Below, in pieces: positions 12,001 through 24,811 of a stretch of 64,000 bases of DNA. The number at the start of each line of letters is the position of its first letter. Position 1 is the stretch's first letter. The translations under genes were made by a program, and so were the position numbers. Source of the stretch: Xylona heveae TC161 (lineage: Eukaryota > Ascomycota > Xylonomycetes > Xylonales > Xylonaceae); assembly GCF_001619985.1 (NCBI RefSeq), contig NW_017264199.1:682001-746000 (forward strand), given 5' to 3'. Below the pieces are notes generated by a model. It was not told where the DNA came from. It did no database searches and worked only from the letters and a program-made list of their open reading frames with translations.

Positions 12001-15000
12001 CTCGATGTGGCGAATACTCTTGTCTTCTTCGTAGGCGGGGCCACGGAAGGTAAAGTAGCCGGGGTAGGATGCATCCTTGTGGCCGCAGATGAAAGTAACT
12101 CTGCGGACTCTCCTGGCAAGAAGCTCCTCCTTGTATTCGTTCACAATAGGGGTCACTCTCGCCAAGATCTCATTATCATCAAAAGTCTCAGCATCACGAA
12201 CGGCAACGTTCAAGACACCAGTAAGCTCGTCATCGCTCTCGGGCTTGGGGGCAGCAGGTCTGCGCTTGCCGGAGAGGTCGGGCAAGAGTCCGTTTGAAAA
12301 ATTCCGCTGCTTGGTTCCGGCAATGGGGAACATCTCAAGAGCCTTCTGAAGGTAATCATCGGCCTCATCAATGTAAGGAACGGGGACGATGACACCTTTG
12401 CGAACAGGCTGGTCATCCTTATTGCCAGTTAGGTAAGACATGTCGCTGATAGAGCTGATTCTCTTGAATGAAGTCGGACTATCCGGAGTCGGGGTCGAAG
12501 GAGTCGAAGGATAGTTGGACTGGATTGGCATGCCATACTCAGACTGGCCAACCTTGCGGAGCAAGAAGTCCCAGGAGACAATATAAGGAGGCTCAGCTTC
12601 ATTGTGGTAATCAAGAAGCTTCAGGTCGTAGGCACGGTAAGCCCGACGAATGTAAACTTCCAAAGCAGCGAGCGAAACCCACGGGTCTGGGTGACCAAAG
12701 AACAAAGGCAAAACATCGAAGACGGTGTACTTGGAGTCGACGACCTCCCGCAGAATATCGAGGTTGGGCTCTCTATGCTCCCAGCCGGTCTCGCCGTATC
12801 TGGACTCCACAACGGAAGAACGGAGGATGTGCTCCATCTGGGTGGTTCTTTCTTCAAGAGAAGGCAGAGCGCATTGAATGAGGACTTCTCTCGCTTTCAA
12901 GGCCACCTTGGCAGTAGCACGCGACTCCAACTCGGTAAGCTTGCGCAGAACGGGGCGGAAGTACTTGGAAACGTTATGGTTGCCAGGCTTGTTAGGTCTA
13001 TAAATGTCAAGAATGGCGATGATGAGGTTGTTCTTCGCGCCAATTCTGCTGTGGGATTGAACAATCTGGACGACCTTGGCGATATTGTCCTTGTTCTCTT
13101 CACGGAGCTTCAGGACAACCTCCTCGTCACGAGCGTTGCGAGAAGAGAACAGTCGCTCCATGTCACAGTACGACTCAAGCAATCCAACAAAAGTCTCATA
13201 CTCGTGGACCTTGAGGCCTTCCTTGTAGCTCTCAATGACATCAAGAAGTGGGGTTATGGCGCTCTTGAGAATATCGGCATCGCCTGGGCTGACATTTTCT
13301 TCAAGAAAGCGGTTGATAGCCTTCAGCAAGGCCCTCGAGGGGAACTCCGACTGCCGGGTTCGGGCACGGTCGACAATCTGAGTGAGGGTGGCATCCAATT
13401 TCTGCGGCATACGGGAGTGCAATGCAGATATCTGAGCGTTCCACTGGCCATATGGCAAATCTGGGTTGCGAAGGACCTCAACTATCTCTTGCAGAGTAGA
13501 TGCCATGATGACCTGGTTGTCGTATCCAGAGAGAATGTTTTGCAGAATGCCGAAGAGGAGACCAAACCGCTGAGGAGGCTTGTTGCCAACCACCTGCGGA
13601 GGTCCGACGTCGGGCAGATGACCAAGGAAGGGTTGTGCGTGCTTAACTCTAGTAGGGTCATCGAGAGTGAGAATTCCAAGAATGTCACCGGCCTGAAGAG
13701 TAGCGCCAGGCTGCTTAATGAGCTCAACCACACCATCCTCCGCAGCAATGAGCGGCATGTACATCTTCATGACTTCGACCTCAGCAAATGCCTGGCCAGC
13801 CTTGACGTGCTCACCATTCTCGATTGTGAACTTGACAAGCTTTCCCGGACTGGGTGTTCGAAGCTGGGTGGGGTCGTTCTCTTGCTCAAGAAGGCAAGTT
13901 TTCCCGTCAACGCTCACGCGGGTGGCACCAACCTCTTCCTTCCAGTAGACGTTGTGGCTTCGTCCGTTGAGCAGCACGAGCAGACCACCATCGGCAAGGG
14001 ACCGCACACCCGTGGAGCACTTGGATCCATTGATGAACAGGTTGTAACTATCCGTGCTGGATCTAGTGGCCATGAACTTATAACGGTGCCCTTCATAAAT
14101 GAACTCGACCGGAAACACAGTCTTCAGCAGTTCCTTGGAGGGGACTTGTCCCTTCTCGAGGCTCTGCCGATACTCATTGAAGCACGCCTCGCTGGCGGAA
14201 TGCGCCTTGGTAACAGCACCGCAGATAACCGCGAGATTAGGATCGGGCCGCTCAGCAGTCAGTCTGTTCGAGATGAGGTCATCGAGCCAGCCAGTGGTGA
14301 TCTTGTTCTCCTCGAACGCCGGCGTCTCAAGGAGCTTGATGAGATACTCGACTGTGGTTCGGAAGTCGCCGCGAATGCTCAATTCCTTCAGAGCGACAAC
14401 CATGTGCTTCCGGGAAGCTGCTCGACTTTCGCCGTAAGCAAAAATATGTCCAAACTGACTGTCAGAGAAGCTGTGAATTCCACCAGCGGTTCCGACCGAG
14501 AAGTAACCCCAGACGTTCGAACTGCTTCGGAAGTTCAACTCGTGCATGGTACCGCTGGACGGTTTGAAACCTTCACCAGGGTCCTCAGAGGTGATACGGC
14601 AAGCCGTAGTATGGCCCTTGGGCTTGGGCCGTCTCTGAGTCTTCAGAGACTCCTCATTCGAGAAGTCGAAATCGATCTCGGTTGTAGTGTTGGGGTCGGC
14701 ACCATACAGCAATCGAATGTCACGGATGCGATGGAGAGGGATACCCATGGCAATCTGGAGCTGTGCGGCAGGAAGGTTGACGCCGGTCACCATTTCGGTG
14801 GTCGGGTGCTCAACCTGCAATCGAGGGTTAAGCTCAAGGAAATAGAATTTGTCGTCGGCGTGGGAGTAGAGGTATTCCACCGTTCCGGCGGAGACGTAAC
14901 CGACCAACTTTCCTAGCCGGACGGCGGCCTTTTCCATGGCGTTGAAAGTTTCCGGCTTCGCGATGGTAACCGGGGCCTCTTCGATAATCTTCTGGTGTCG

Positions 15001-16204
15001 TCGCTGCACGGAACAGTCTCGGCCAAAGAGGGAAATGTTGTTGCCGTACTGATCAGCGAGAAGCTGGACTTCCAAGTGACGGGCATTGCCAGCCAACTTC
15101 ATGATGAAGATGGGCGAGCCAGGAACTTCACTTGCGGCCGCCTTGTAGAGCGGGATAAAGTCTGCTTCCTTCTCGACCTTTCGGATACCCTTTCCACCAC
15201 CACCTTCAGAGGCCTTGACCATAACAGGGAAGCCAATCGTGCGGGCCTTTTCCAGACCCTCTTCAGGAGAATGCGTGCAACCCTTGTCGTAGACCTCATC
15301 CTGAACTGTGACGATACCATGCTCGTCAACCACGACTTCATCCACACCCTCACCAGACCAAGGGATGCAGGGAACGTTGGCATGTTGAGCGACAATCGTA
15401 GATGAAATCTTATCACCGAGGGATCGCATAGCTGAACCTGGAGGGCCGATGAAAATAATCTTTCTCGGGGAAGCTGCCAAGGATTCGGGCAAAGTTGGGT
15501 TCTCCGATGCGTGACCCCTAGTTCAAAAGTGTTAGAAGACAACCATGGTGGAGAAGATATGTGGATGGAGCTTACCATCCAGCCCAGACAGCGTGAACGC
15601 CCATGCGCTCGGCGATGTCAACAATCAACTCCACGTTTGCGTAGTTGTTGTTGTTGGTACCGCCAGGTACCTGTGATTTAGGGTCAGCATTACTCTATGA
15701 CTAGAACTTGAGGCGTCCCTGTCACGATTTTGGGAAAGTGAAAATGGCTTACTTCAACGTAGTGATCAGCCATACGAATGTAATCCGCGTTAGCTTGCAA
15801 ATCTTCAGGCGTGGCCATAGCCGTGAACTGGATGGCCCGCTCATCACCAAAGGTTTCATAGGCCCATTTCCGGACCGATCTAATCTCTTTCACAGCGGCA
15901 ATACCATTGTTGGCAATGAGAATCTGCACACAAGGCTCATTAGCTAAAACTGCACGCGTCTCGAATTCTCGGGTATCTTGCTCCGCGCATTCAGAGCACA
16001 TACCGAACTAATCACAGTGTGTCCACCGTGAGCCGCGACAAAATCTTTCACGGAGGAGGCTGGTGCTGCTTGCAGGTGGTTACCGCCGATGAAATGTGAG
16101 GGAAGGTTGTGCTTGGCGGCATATGAGTTGGGAGTTCCATTCTGCACCCGAGCCTTGACACCGTTTGTGGTGGCACCGTTGAGCACAACGTCGGATTCAG
16201 TCAT
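9074..16204 (-). CDS. ACC1: Acetyl-CoA carboxylase, multifunctional cytosolic enzyme
   Basis: Carboxylates acetyl-CoA to malonyl-CoA in a biotin-dependent reaction, the committed step of cytosolic fatty-acid synthesis. Five exons fit in phase: 16204-16004, 15923-15753, 15670-15576, 15517-9850 and 9787-9074, giving 2,282 residues, the normal fungal length. The N-terminal biotin carboxylase domain shows an ATP-grasp glycine-rich loop ([10 protein letters not shown]) and a conserved core. The biotin carrier motif EVMKM puts the biotinyl lysine near residue 740. The central domain is followed by the C-terminal carboxyltransferase (NSGARIG, ending [10 protein letters not shown]). The motif [10 protein letters not shown] near residue 1178 matches the yeast Acc1 site phosphorylated by Snf1 (known as Ser1157), so AMPK-type inhibition is likely. 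Introns are 58-82 bp. The start MTESD gives the usual short leader before the biotin carboxylase domain. Confidence 0.97.
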
Positions 16205-19200
16205 GTTGAGAGGGGAGTATTTGCTCGTAGACGAGCACAAAAATTAGGGTAATAAAAGGTTAAGAGGAAATAGAGAAGCCGCAAACGAAACGCCGAATGC
16301 TAATTAATCGTGGCCGAGGCTGAAGGGTAAAGAAAAAGAAAAATCACCGATTTAGATGGTGATGATGGTGATGCTGCGGATAGCGGAGCCCTCGCAAAAT
16401 TTCGGGCAATGACAGCCGTAGCGAAGCTGTCCAGATGTTGGCAGAAAAAGAGGATGAGGGAGGAATGGTCAAGAGGAGACCCGCGAGGATCTGAAGGTCA
16501 TTCGAAGGGATTTTGGATTGTGAGGAGGGAGGAGGGATGTGGGAGGAAATGAGGGTGTGAAAGAGATTCTTGAAGGGCCAAGGAGCAAGCACACGGTAAA
16601 GGTCGGACGAAGCTCAATTAGTATCGGTTTCCTCTCGGTGAACGGTGAGTGGTGAAGCCAGGGCGGCCAAGCTCTCCACCCTCAAGCTGTTGAGCGAAGC
16701 GAATTGGCTGGCGTTGAATAGAAGCTACCCGCCTAAACCCAACCAGGCTTGGGGCGCCCGAGAAATGTTACTCGTGGAAGTCCGGTCGGGGACAGGGGAC
16801 CGACACGCAAATCCCGATTTGATGGGAACGCAAACGCCACAAACGACCAGATAGTATACTGACGTTGATGATGATGATGATGAAAGAGGCCAGATCACTT
16901 CCACGCTATCCCGGGAAATGATGGGAACTGGATTATCATAGACTGCGATAATACCAAAAAGAGTCCAAGCACATCGTAGCTGCAGTAGATAGTGGGATAG
17001 AACTGAAAGCAGGGAGAGAGAAGGGACACCAGGGCGTAATATTGAAAATCCAGCGAGGCTCTATTGTCAGCTTATCTACCATTCTTATATCAGCCTTATT
17101 TTTTGTTTTTACACAGCTGAAACAAATCTACAAGAACGTAAAAAAAGAGTAAAAGGTATTATCACATATCTCAAGCGTGAGCACAAGGTAAAATCGACAT
17201 CACGACTAGTCTATTTGACGATGGGGTTTACGAGGATCAACACGAATGCATCCACGCTCGCAACTTTCACAGAGGTATCACTGTAGCAATAGAAACAGCC
17301 GTAGGTTAATCGAGCTATAGTATAGCGCAGGCTGTAGCCGTCACAAAAAGGATGAGACCTGCTTGTGATCACTTTCCGGAATGCCCGGCGTTCGCTGTCC
17401 GTGGGTAGCCCGTTACGCTGCCGCTGCCCTTTCTGCACTCTTGGACCTCCGTAATGAATCCTTCTCGGGAATCGGTTCAGCCCCAAGCACAATCCCTTCG
17501 GGGATCGACATGTTGGCGGCCGCCCCTCCTCCCTTTGGATCCCCGTGAGACAAATCGAGGGTCAGTTTATCTGCATTGTGTCACTTCCTTTTGGCCGTGC
17601 AGCGGAGTCAGAAGAAGGATTGGGGACGGCAAGCAACAAATGGTTCGCGGCGATGGAGCAAAAAGCGTCGATCGCTCATTCAGAAATGAGCCTGTGAGGC
17701 TGTAGTTGGGGAGCGGGTTGGACCCCAATGGCTGACGTTCGCGCGCTCAAAGCAAAAGTTGTTGGGCGCAAAAGTAGCGAAAAAATGCGGAGTGCCTGAG
17801 TCTCTCGGGGCTTGAACCACGGTAGGGGCGGATGACGGACACCCGCGCCTTCCTAGAGTAATAGCGAACTGCCACTGAAGCAGTCAGACCCTGGCGGCAT
17901 TTCGCTAATACCAGATCGACGGACTTTAGGTCTTGCATTGAATGCGTTGGGGGTCCTGGACCCCCTGCGCCGCTTTAAACCTCCCGACAAGCTCGGCAGG
18001 GAAAAGCGTCGGAGAACGGAAATCAGTACCATGAGTACGTACCTGGGCGACTCGACAAGGCCGCTCCACCAGCAAAAAAAATTGAATTGCTAGTAGAGTT
18101 ACTCTTCGGCAGTACGGAGGTACCTTTGTACCGCACAAGGTCAAAATTCAACCAGAAAAACCACCAACCAATGGCCTTAGCCTCTGTCGGCCCCTGCTGC
18201 TTACTAAGCCGACGTTTGTCGGTCCTGCGGTCGTGGGTACTTTCCAAGCCATCTTAAGGGTTGGGGAGTGGATATCGTGGGACATCTGCAGGACCTCGTG
18301 TCCTTGGGAGGACCAAAAGGACCCTTGAGAACGTCCCCACGACAGCATTCCCCCTCCATCCGAGACTCTTGATTTCCTACTTTGCGTCTTAAAGAAGTAA
18401 TGAGGCTAGCAAAGCTCTATCGGAGGTCGACATAAAATGGGGCTCAGGACCGCGGAACAGCGATCGCTTCCTTCTCTCCCTTTGTTGCAGAAGTGCAGCA
18501 TTGTCGCGTGGAAGGAACATTCCTCCTCCCTTCATCGTAGCATTGTTACCATTCAGCAAGGACCCAAGGGCGATGGAAGGGCGTGTGGCCCGCGCTTCCC
18601 TTTCCATTGTTGTGTACCATTTGCACCAATTTTAGGTCGACACGCGAAACGCCGAATTCAATTTCAAGATGCTGGTGCTCCAACAGAGAAATACGGATGT
18701 TGCGTGTTGTCCAACCGCTTCTTTCGAAGTATTTCATCATAAGTCACCTAAGGTGAGCTCTGTACGGAGGTGCTGGGCAACGCTGCAAAAACGCTCTGGT
18801 ACGCGACCTTAGGTAGTACGGCCTGCACGTCATTTCGCAGTAGCTTCGCAATACGGAGTACACAGCTCGGGCAACCTTACCGGTGTCCGGTAGTCAGCTG
18901 AAACAAATTTGTCAAGCGATTTAGGAGACGTCCTGTCTCTGTTCTGTGTAGCATAACATGGCTCTGCCATCACCGCGGAAGGATGCATCATTTCCATCGT
19001 ATACAAATGCAAAATCTGATACATACGTTAGGCTCCGCAAGATATGCCATCAATAAAAGATTGTAGCTTAGTCATAAATTGTGAGGAGTCCTAGATTATG
19101 ATGCTGTGGTAAAGGGAGGAAATCGTATGAAGCATATCCCATGAGACGCGGCTGAATAGTATTATACATTTTCCACAACATTAGAAGATGAAAGGTTTCA

Positions 19201-19300
19201 GAAGATGAAGATAACATAGGGACCCCTCGCATAATCTATGCTTTGGGAGAGCTGGTCGGTGATATCTAGCACCGGCCGCTCAGGCGCAGCTGAGAGCCCT
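16205..19300. other. Intergenic: ACC1 upstream region and NudE 3' flank
   Basis: No supportable gene. 16344-16600 read on the minus strand is pyrimidine-rich and is probably the ACC1 leader and core promoter; it includes a degenerate GAT/CAT repeat near 16356-16372. A GAT microsatellite lies at about 16866-16882. TACGGAG and GTACC motifs recur at 18110-18130 and 18760-18860. Short frames at 17211-18750 on both strands show no domains or consistent splice phasing. Confidence 0.5.
16866..16882. repeat. GAT trinucleotide microsatellite
   Basis: Five to six GAT repeats upstream of ACC1. Seen directly; no function is claimed. Confidence 0.75.
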
Positions 19301-21130
19301 CTAATAGGTCTCGCCCACTCCGCTCAGCCTCGTTCCATGTTGCGAATGAACATCGGTGGTCCGATGACCTAAGCTAGAGCTTGCACGCCGCGCCCCCGGT
19401 GTCATGGGAATACCACTTGCCCCATACCCTGGCCCTCCTCCGCTCTGTCTTCGAGGGAGCCCGGATGGCGTGGGGATGCCTGATCCCGGCTCAGGCTTGA
19501 CTCCGACCAACCGTCGAGGCGTAGGTGTAGACAGATCATCTCTTTCATCGATACTGCTAACGCTCATCGAATGCCCGTGCCCATGGAAACCTGCATAGCT
19601 GCCACTGACAGAAGATCGAGGTCGTCGGCCGTCATTCATCGCCCCGTGCGAGTAGTAGCCGAGAGGTGTCCTCGCGCCTGTCAAGCTTGTTCGGCTGGGT
19701 GGGCGGCCGAGCTGGCTCACGGAGCCGCGAGCGGAGAGGCTCGCCCGGCTGCTGGGCCGGCTACTGATCGACCCCGGCTCCGATGCTGCAGCAGACCCTG
19801 CAGTAGCAGAGAACCGGCTCACTCGCCGAGTGGAGAGCGGGCTCGGTTCAGTGAAATCCCTCAGGGGTGAGATAGTGCTGGCGTTGCTTCCGCCAAGGCG
19901 CTTCTTGTTACTTCGTACAGTCACAGTGGATGGTACGTAGTTATGTCCCAATGCGGAATTGCTGCGAGGGGATCCACGTGGAGGGGTATTTGCGGGCGCC
20001 GGAAGTTTGGATCGAACAGAGTGTACCCTCTGTTCAAGCTTCTGCATTTTTCCGATAAGACCTCGAATTTGATGGAGTGAGCTAGAGTGCGGCAGGCCTA
20101 CTGGCTCAAGATCATGCATCCGAGCTGACCTTAATTGCCGTGCTGTAGAAGGCGTATAGGTAGAGCCTGAGGTTGGCCCTAAGCGCCCAATTGAGGAGCG
20201 TCCCTTCGCCGGAACTGGATGCATCGAGCGTGGTTTGGCATGTTCTCCGATCGAGCCCTCGTTTTTGTCAATCTTCCCAGATTGTGTCCCAACGTTCACA
20301 GATGCTTCGGAAACGGGTGAGGGTGGAGAAGGGGTCCCTGATACCGTCGAAGATGACGACTCCCCTGCTGGTGGCGTAGCAATTGAGAGTGAGGCGCTAG
20401 ACCTCGGCGACGCTTCCGAAGTTGGCGAGCGTGGCGCAACCGGTAGAATGGGTATCTTTTGGAGCCTCTGTCGCTCTATAGCAGCCTCAGAGTGTCGTAG
20501 CTTCTCTTGGGTGATCTCGGCCTCAATTCTGAGATCAGAGAGCTCATCCCGAAGTCTTTGCGTCTCGATTCTCAGACTCTCTCGCTCTTGCTCTCCGGTC
20601 TTAACTTCCTCTTCCAGCAAGACCCCTCTTTCTATGGCCATGTTGTACTTCGACTCAAGATCTTCAAGTGAGGATGTCGTATTCCTTGCCTGGCGTTCGA
20701 AATCATCGTTTGCAACCTCAATATCTCTAAGCCGTAACTGTATGGTTCGATTGGTATCTCTGAGTGATGTTATTTCTTTTTGCAGTGCATTTTGCGCCGC
20801 ATTTCCTTCTGACTTGGATTGTTTGTATTTGGCCTTGGAACAGATATAAGTCAGACACAAGCGCATTACTCAAGAGTCTTGGTGAAGACTCACTTTCCAT
20901 TCCTCCGCTTCGTAACCAAGGCTTTCAACCTTCTCGCGAAGCTGTCGCTCCCTCTTCTCTGACGCCTCTATATCCTTTTCAAGCTCAGCTTCCAACTCCC
21001 GGCTGGATGTTTGGAATTCAGAAAGTTCTGCCTCTAGTTGTTCGTACTGCGACTTATAGTACGACAAAGCTTGGTCGGTAGAAGAAAAGGCTGGTGCGGG
21101 CGACGAAGGAGGTTCTTTGTCCAGTGTCAT
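19301..21130 (-). CDS. nudE: NudE-type nuclear distribution protein (dynein/LIS1 adaptor)
   Basis: NudE proteins bind LIS1 (NudF) and cytoplasmic dynein and are needed for nuclear migration along hyphal microtubules. Two exons, 21130-20894 and 20833-19301, join in phase (EEWK to AKYKQSK) across a 60-bp intron, giving 589 residues, close to the Aspergillus protein from memory. Residues about 20-200 form a long coiled coil rich in Glu, Lys, Arg and Leu, with the conserved block [17 protein letters not shown] typical of the family. The C-terminal two-thirds is low-complexity, rich in Ser, Pro, Gly and Arg, with a conserved segment ([11 protein letters not shown]) seen in fungal NudE proteins. 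The ATG at 21130 starts a typical [16 protein letters not shown] region. Assignment rests on recalled family motifs. Confidence 0.92.
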
Positions 21131-22947
21131 CGTCGCTGTTTATAAAAAGGAAAATGGATATATCGCGTTCAATTTCGGAGAATTGTGATCGCTAATATTG
21201 ATAGTAGATAGATTTCTAACTTGGAAATTAAGAGGGACGCCGATGCCGAAGTGTTGAAGGTCAAATTGACTGAAGGGTTGGGTACACTGGTAATTGAATT
21301 TGACCCTCTATTGATGCTGCACTTCTCCATACATCGATGCGCTCGCGATATGCTGCTCTTGAAAACCTTACCTTAAATCACGGGTGGTCGCCTTCATCTC
21401 GCCGTGATCGATGTCGTTGTGGTCGTTGTGGTCGATGTTGTCGATGTTGTCGATGTTATCATTATTGTCGTCACGGGAGTAGAAGGGCGACCATAACACA
21501 CTGATCGCGGTCGAGGTTGTGACTCTTCCCTTTTGGGTAAGCGGGTGTTGCCAAGGCAGTGCTTGGCTGGCCAGCGAGTGCTAACAACCACTATGGTTTA
21601 CGGAGTATGTTCACCGCAAATGATTAGACTATGTCTTTTTACATATGCTGAAGATGTGGACTCTGGCGCAGTTTTAAGAGCCAAAAAATTTTTTGAAATC
21701 AAAGTCCGTACTTTTCTATAAAATTTGAAGAAGTCTCTTCACCCGCTTGAAAATATCACGGGGATAGTTGTTTATCATGCACTTTGACAACCATCGGGAC
21801 AAGCCGTGGCACCTAAAAGTGCCAAACTTTCCAACGGCTGTCTGGCAGCACGCAAAATCGCGACTTAGATAATGCCTGCAAAATAACCGATAAGTGTGAC
21901 CTAGGGATATTTCATACATATCATGAAACTTGGCTAAGCATGCTAAGAACGCAGCGGACAATCTTAGCGACACAACAGAGAGACAAGAGGAATTAATTAG
22001 AAGAAGTGCACGTCTGGCATGACTGGAGTCAGTCTCTCTGCAAATTCTCGGCGGCACAGAAAAGTGGATAAAACAAGCACAATTCCTCCGATATATTTGC
22101 AGCCATCATTAACCACAGTCATAGCCGAATAGTAGCTTCGTATGTATCCAGGGAATACCCTGGGGGAACAAGAGCTACCAATCTGCTCACCATTAGCAAT
22201 TTTTATGTCGCAATCAGATGATTATGATTGTCCTCCAAGTATAATCTGGAACTGCGTGACACTTTCAAAAGTTGAATTGCTTCCTTTCCGGCCATCTTCA
22301 GCGCAGATGCAGGGGAATAGATAGCAAGGACCGTTTTACAAGGAGAATCTTGGCCAGATCGCACTCACGTGGGATAAGAAGCTTAAAGATAAGAAAAGTA
22401 TAATATCTGGTACTAGGAGACGCGAAGAGATTCCTCACGTTGAGCATCTGTGGGAGGTTATAACCCACCTATCAACTGGGGAAGGGGGGGAAGGGAACGC
22501 CAGCTTCTGGCACGTCCCGGGCCCCACCGAACTTGGTAAAAAAGCTCCGATGAGACTTTTGTCAATGGCGAATGAAAGCGCGGAGACCAAATCATATAGG
22601 ACACATTCAGTATGGTGGCCGGCGGCGGAAGGTGACCCCCCGCCCGACCGACGCGAACTAGCGTTTCCAGAAAGCGAAATTTCCAGGAAAGTCGTCCCTG
22701 ACTGCCTGTTCGCTTTACGTACTGAGGGAAGGTTATCCCTGATAAGGGACCTACCTCAGCATCCCTTGTCGCTGTAACTAATTGACTTACATATGTTCAT
22801 TCAAACCGCCGTCATGCTCGTCGACGGGGGTGTGTGGAGAATAAAATGGCCTTGCGTGCCACCGACTTTTGAAAGATTCTCACGACTGATATCTGGCTTT
22901 GAACAGCAGAATACTGGTGTCTCAGGCAAACAATTCACGGCCAAAAA
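21131..22947. other. Intergenic between divergent NudE and permease genes
   Basis: Probable shared upstream region of two divergent genes. A 9-bp GTCGATGTT-type minisatellite lies at 21411-21470. The stretch 21700-22340 is AT-rich with stops in all frames. No gene is supported. Confidence 0.5.
21411..21470. repeat. Degenerate 9-bp minisatellite (GTCGATGTT type)
   Basis: Seven or so imperfect copies of a 9-bp unit lie about 300 bp upstream of the NudE start. In one frame the minus strand would read as poly-Thr/Ser, which explains the short open frame there; that frame is not taken as a gene. Confidence 0.7.
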
Positions 22948-24811
22948 ATGACTGAGAACGCAGAGAACACCCAGGTCTTTGACAGGACCACGCTGGAAGA
23001 TGATGCAGTTGCACAACTCGGTTACCAGCAAGGTAAATTTTGGCTTGCAATTGCTTGGATTTTTTCGAATTGAGGTGGCTAATACATTGCGACCTTGTTT
23101 AGAGTTGAAACGATCCTTCGGCTTGCTGGGCATGGTTGGCTTCAGCTTTAGTATCGTCACCAGGTGCGAAATACCCCTCAGGCCGGGACCAAAGCAATTT
23201 GGAGATTACTAGAGCACTAACATTGGACCTTGTAGCTGGACTGCTCTCGGAGGGACGCTTATTATCGGCGCCGAATCTGGAGGACCTCCCGTCATGATCT
23301 GGAGTTGGATCGGAATCTGTCTTTTCACATTGGCCGTTGCCTATTCCATGGCTGAGATGTGCTCCGCCTATCCTCTTGCCGGTGGGCAGTACTCATGGGT
23401 CGCGGTCCTTGCACCCCCAAAGGTTGCCCGCGGTCTGTCATGGATCACTGGTTGGTTCATGGTGACAGGTATGTCTTGCTATTCCCAGAATTGGCTCAAT
23501 GGAAATCATCCAAGGCTAACTCATGTCTTTAAGGCGTTCTCGCCATGGGTGCAACCAACAACTTTGTGGCGGCCAACTTCATCCTTGGACAAGCGAACCT
23601 GGCCAACCCCGGTTACACCATTGAAAGATGGCACACTGTGCTCGTGGCTTATTGCATCGTCGCAATTTGCATAGTCACCAATATCTGGGGTCGCCAGATC
23701 CTCGATAAATTATCAACAGGCATTTTGTTCTGGAACATTACGTCCTTCGTTATCGTGATTGTCGTTGTGCTCGCCTGCAACGACAATAAGCAGTCTCCTT
23801 CTTTTGTATTCAAGGACATGCAGAATTTTACTGGCTTTGGGACTGCTTTTGCTGCCCTGATCGGTATCTTGCAGAGCGCTTTCGGCATGTGCTGCTACGA
23901 TGCACCATCGCATATGATCGAAGAGATGCGTGACGGTCGCAAACAGGCCCCGAGAGCCATTATCCTTTCTGTGGTGATTGGATGCTTTACTGGTTTCGTA
24001 TTCCTCATCGCCATTTGTTTTTGTATCAAGGATCTGGCATCGACTGGAGAAACCTCCACTGGTGTACCTTTGATTCAAATCTTCTACGACTCTACTGGGT
24101 CCAAGGTTGGAACATGCTTCTTAACCTCAATGATCAGCGTCATTGCGCTGGTGGCGTCCAACTCTTTGCTCGCCGAAGGCTCTCGTGCCCTCTACGCATT
24201 TGCGCGCGACAATGGACTTCCTTTCTCCAGTTTCTTCTCCAGGGTCGACTCCAAGAAGAAGGTTCCAATTTTTGCCCTCCTCCTGGCGGCCCTTGTCCAG
24301 GTCGCTCTTGATGCTATCTACTTTGGCACCGTGACTGGTTTCGAAACCGTCATCTCCATCTCAACGGAAGGATTCTGTATGTTTTATTTGCGACAGGCTC
24401 TTTTCCACGGACACAGCTAATAATCGATTCATTATAGATCTCTCCTACGCGATGCCGATTCTCGTCCGAATCTTGAATCACTTGACTGGAACCCACCAGA
24501 ATATTGGAGGTTCTTGGCAACTTGGACGTTGGGGACTTCCTCTGAACATTGTCGCCTTCTTGTTCCTCATCTTTTGCTCGATTACATTCAACTTCCCCAC
24601 TGAAAATCCTGTCACTAAGGATAACATGAACTACACGTCAGCTGCCATTGGTGTCATTGGCGTTATTAGCCTCATCACCTGGATCACTACCGGACGTAAA
24701 CACTTCAGCGGGCCCTTGACGCATACACGGGCCGAGGAAGTCGTGGGGATGCACGGTACCCCGCCAGTTGAGAGTGATGCCGCCGCAGAGAAACAAGGAT
24801 TGGCCAATTGA
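22948..24811 (+). CDS. APC-superfamily amino acid / choline / GABA-type permease
   Basis: Integral membrane transporter of the fungal amino acid-choline-GABA group (Hnm1, Uga4 relatives), expected at the plasma membrane. Five exons fit in phase: 22948-23032, 23103-23163, 23236-23468, 23534-24376 and 24438-24811, giving 531 residues. The N-terminus has the family block ELKRSFGLLGMVGFSFSIVT followed by SWTALGG, and later MAEMCSAYPLAGGQYSWVA, both typical of the group. About 12 hydrophobic spans are evident, with cytosolic tails at both ends. The conserved HMIEEMRDGRKQAPRAI loop follows the sixth or seventh span. Substrate cannot be read from sequence; choline, GABA or a neutral amino acid are all possible. 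The ATG sits in a good context (AAAAAATGA). Confidence 0.9.

Noticed and set aside
12604-14916. 770-codon open frame antisense to ACC1, plus other long plus-strand frames at 9137-11976
   Set aside because: They lie exactly opposite the highly conserved ACC1 exon. Codon bias of the sense gene commonly leaves the antisense strand open, and the translations show no domain.
17790-17940. Possible tRNA on the minus strand (GTGGTTCAAGCC resembles a B box)
   Set aside because: The flanking bases do not pair into a T stem and no matching A box or acceptor stem is present.
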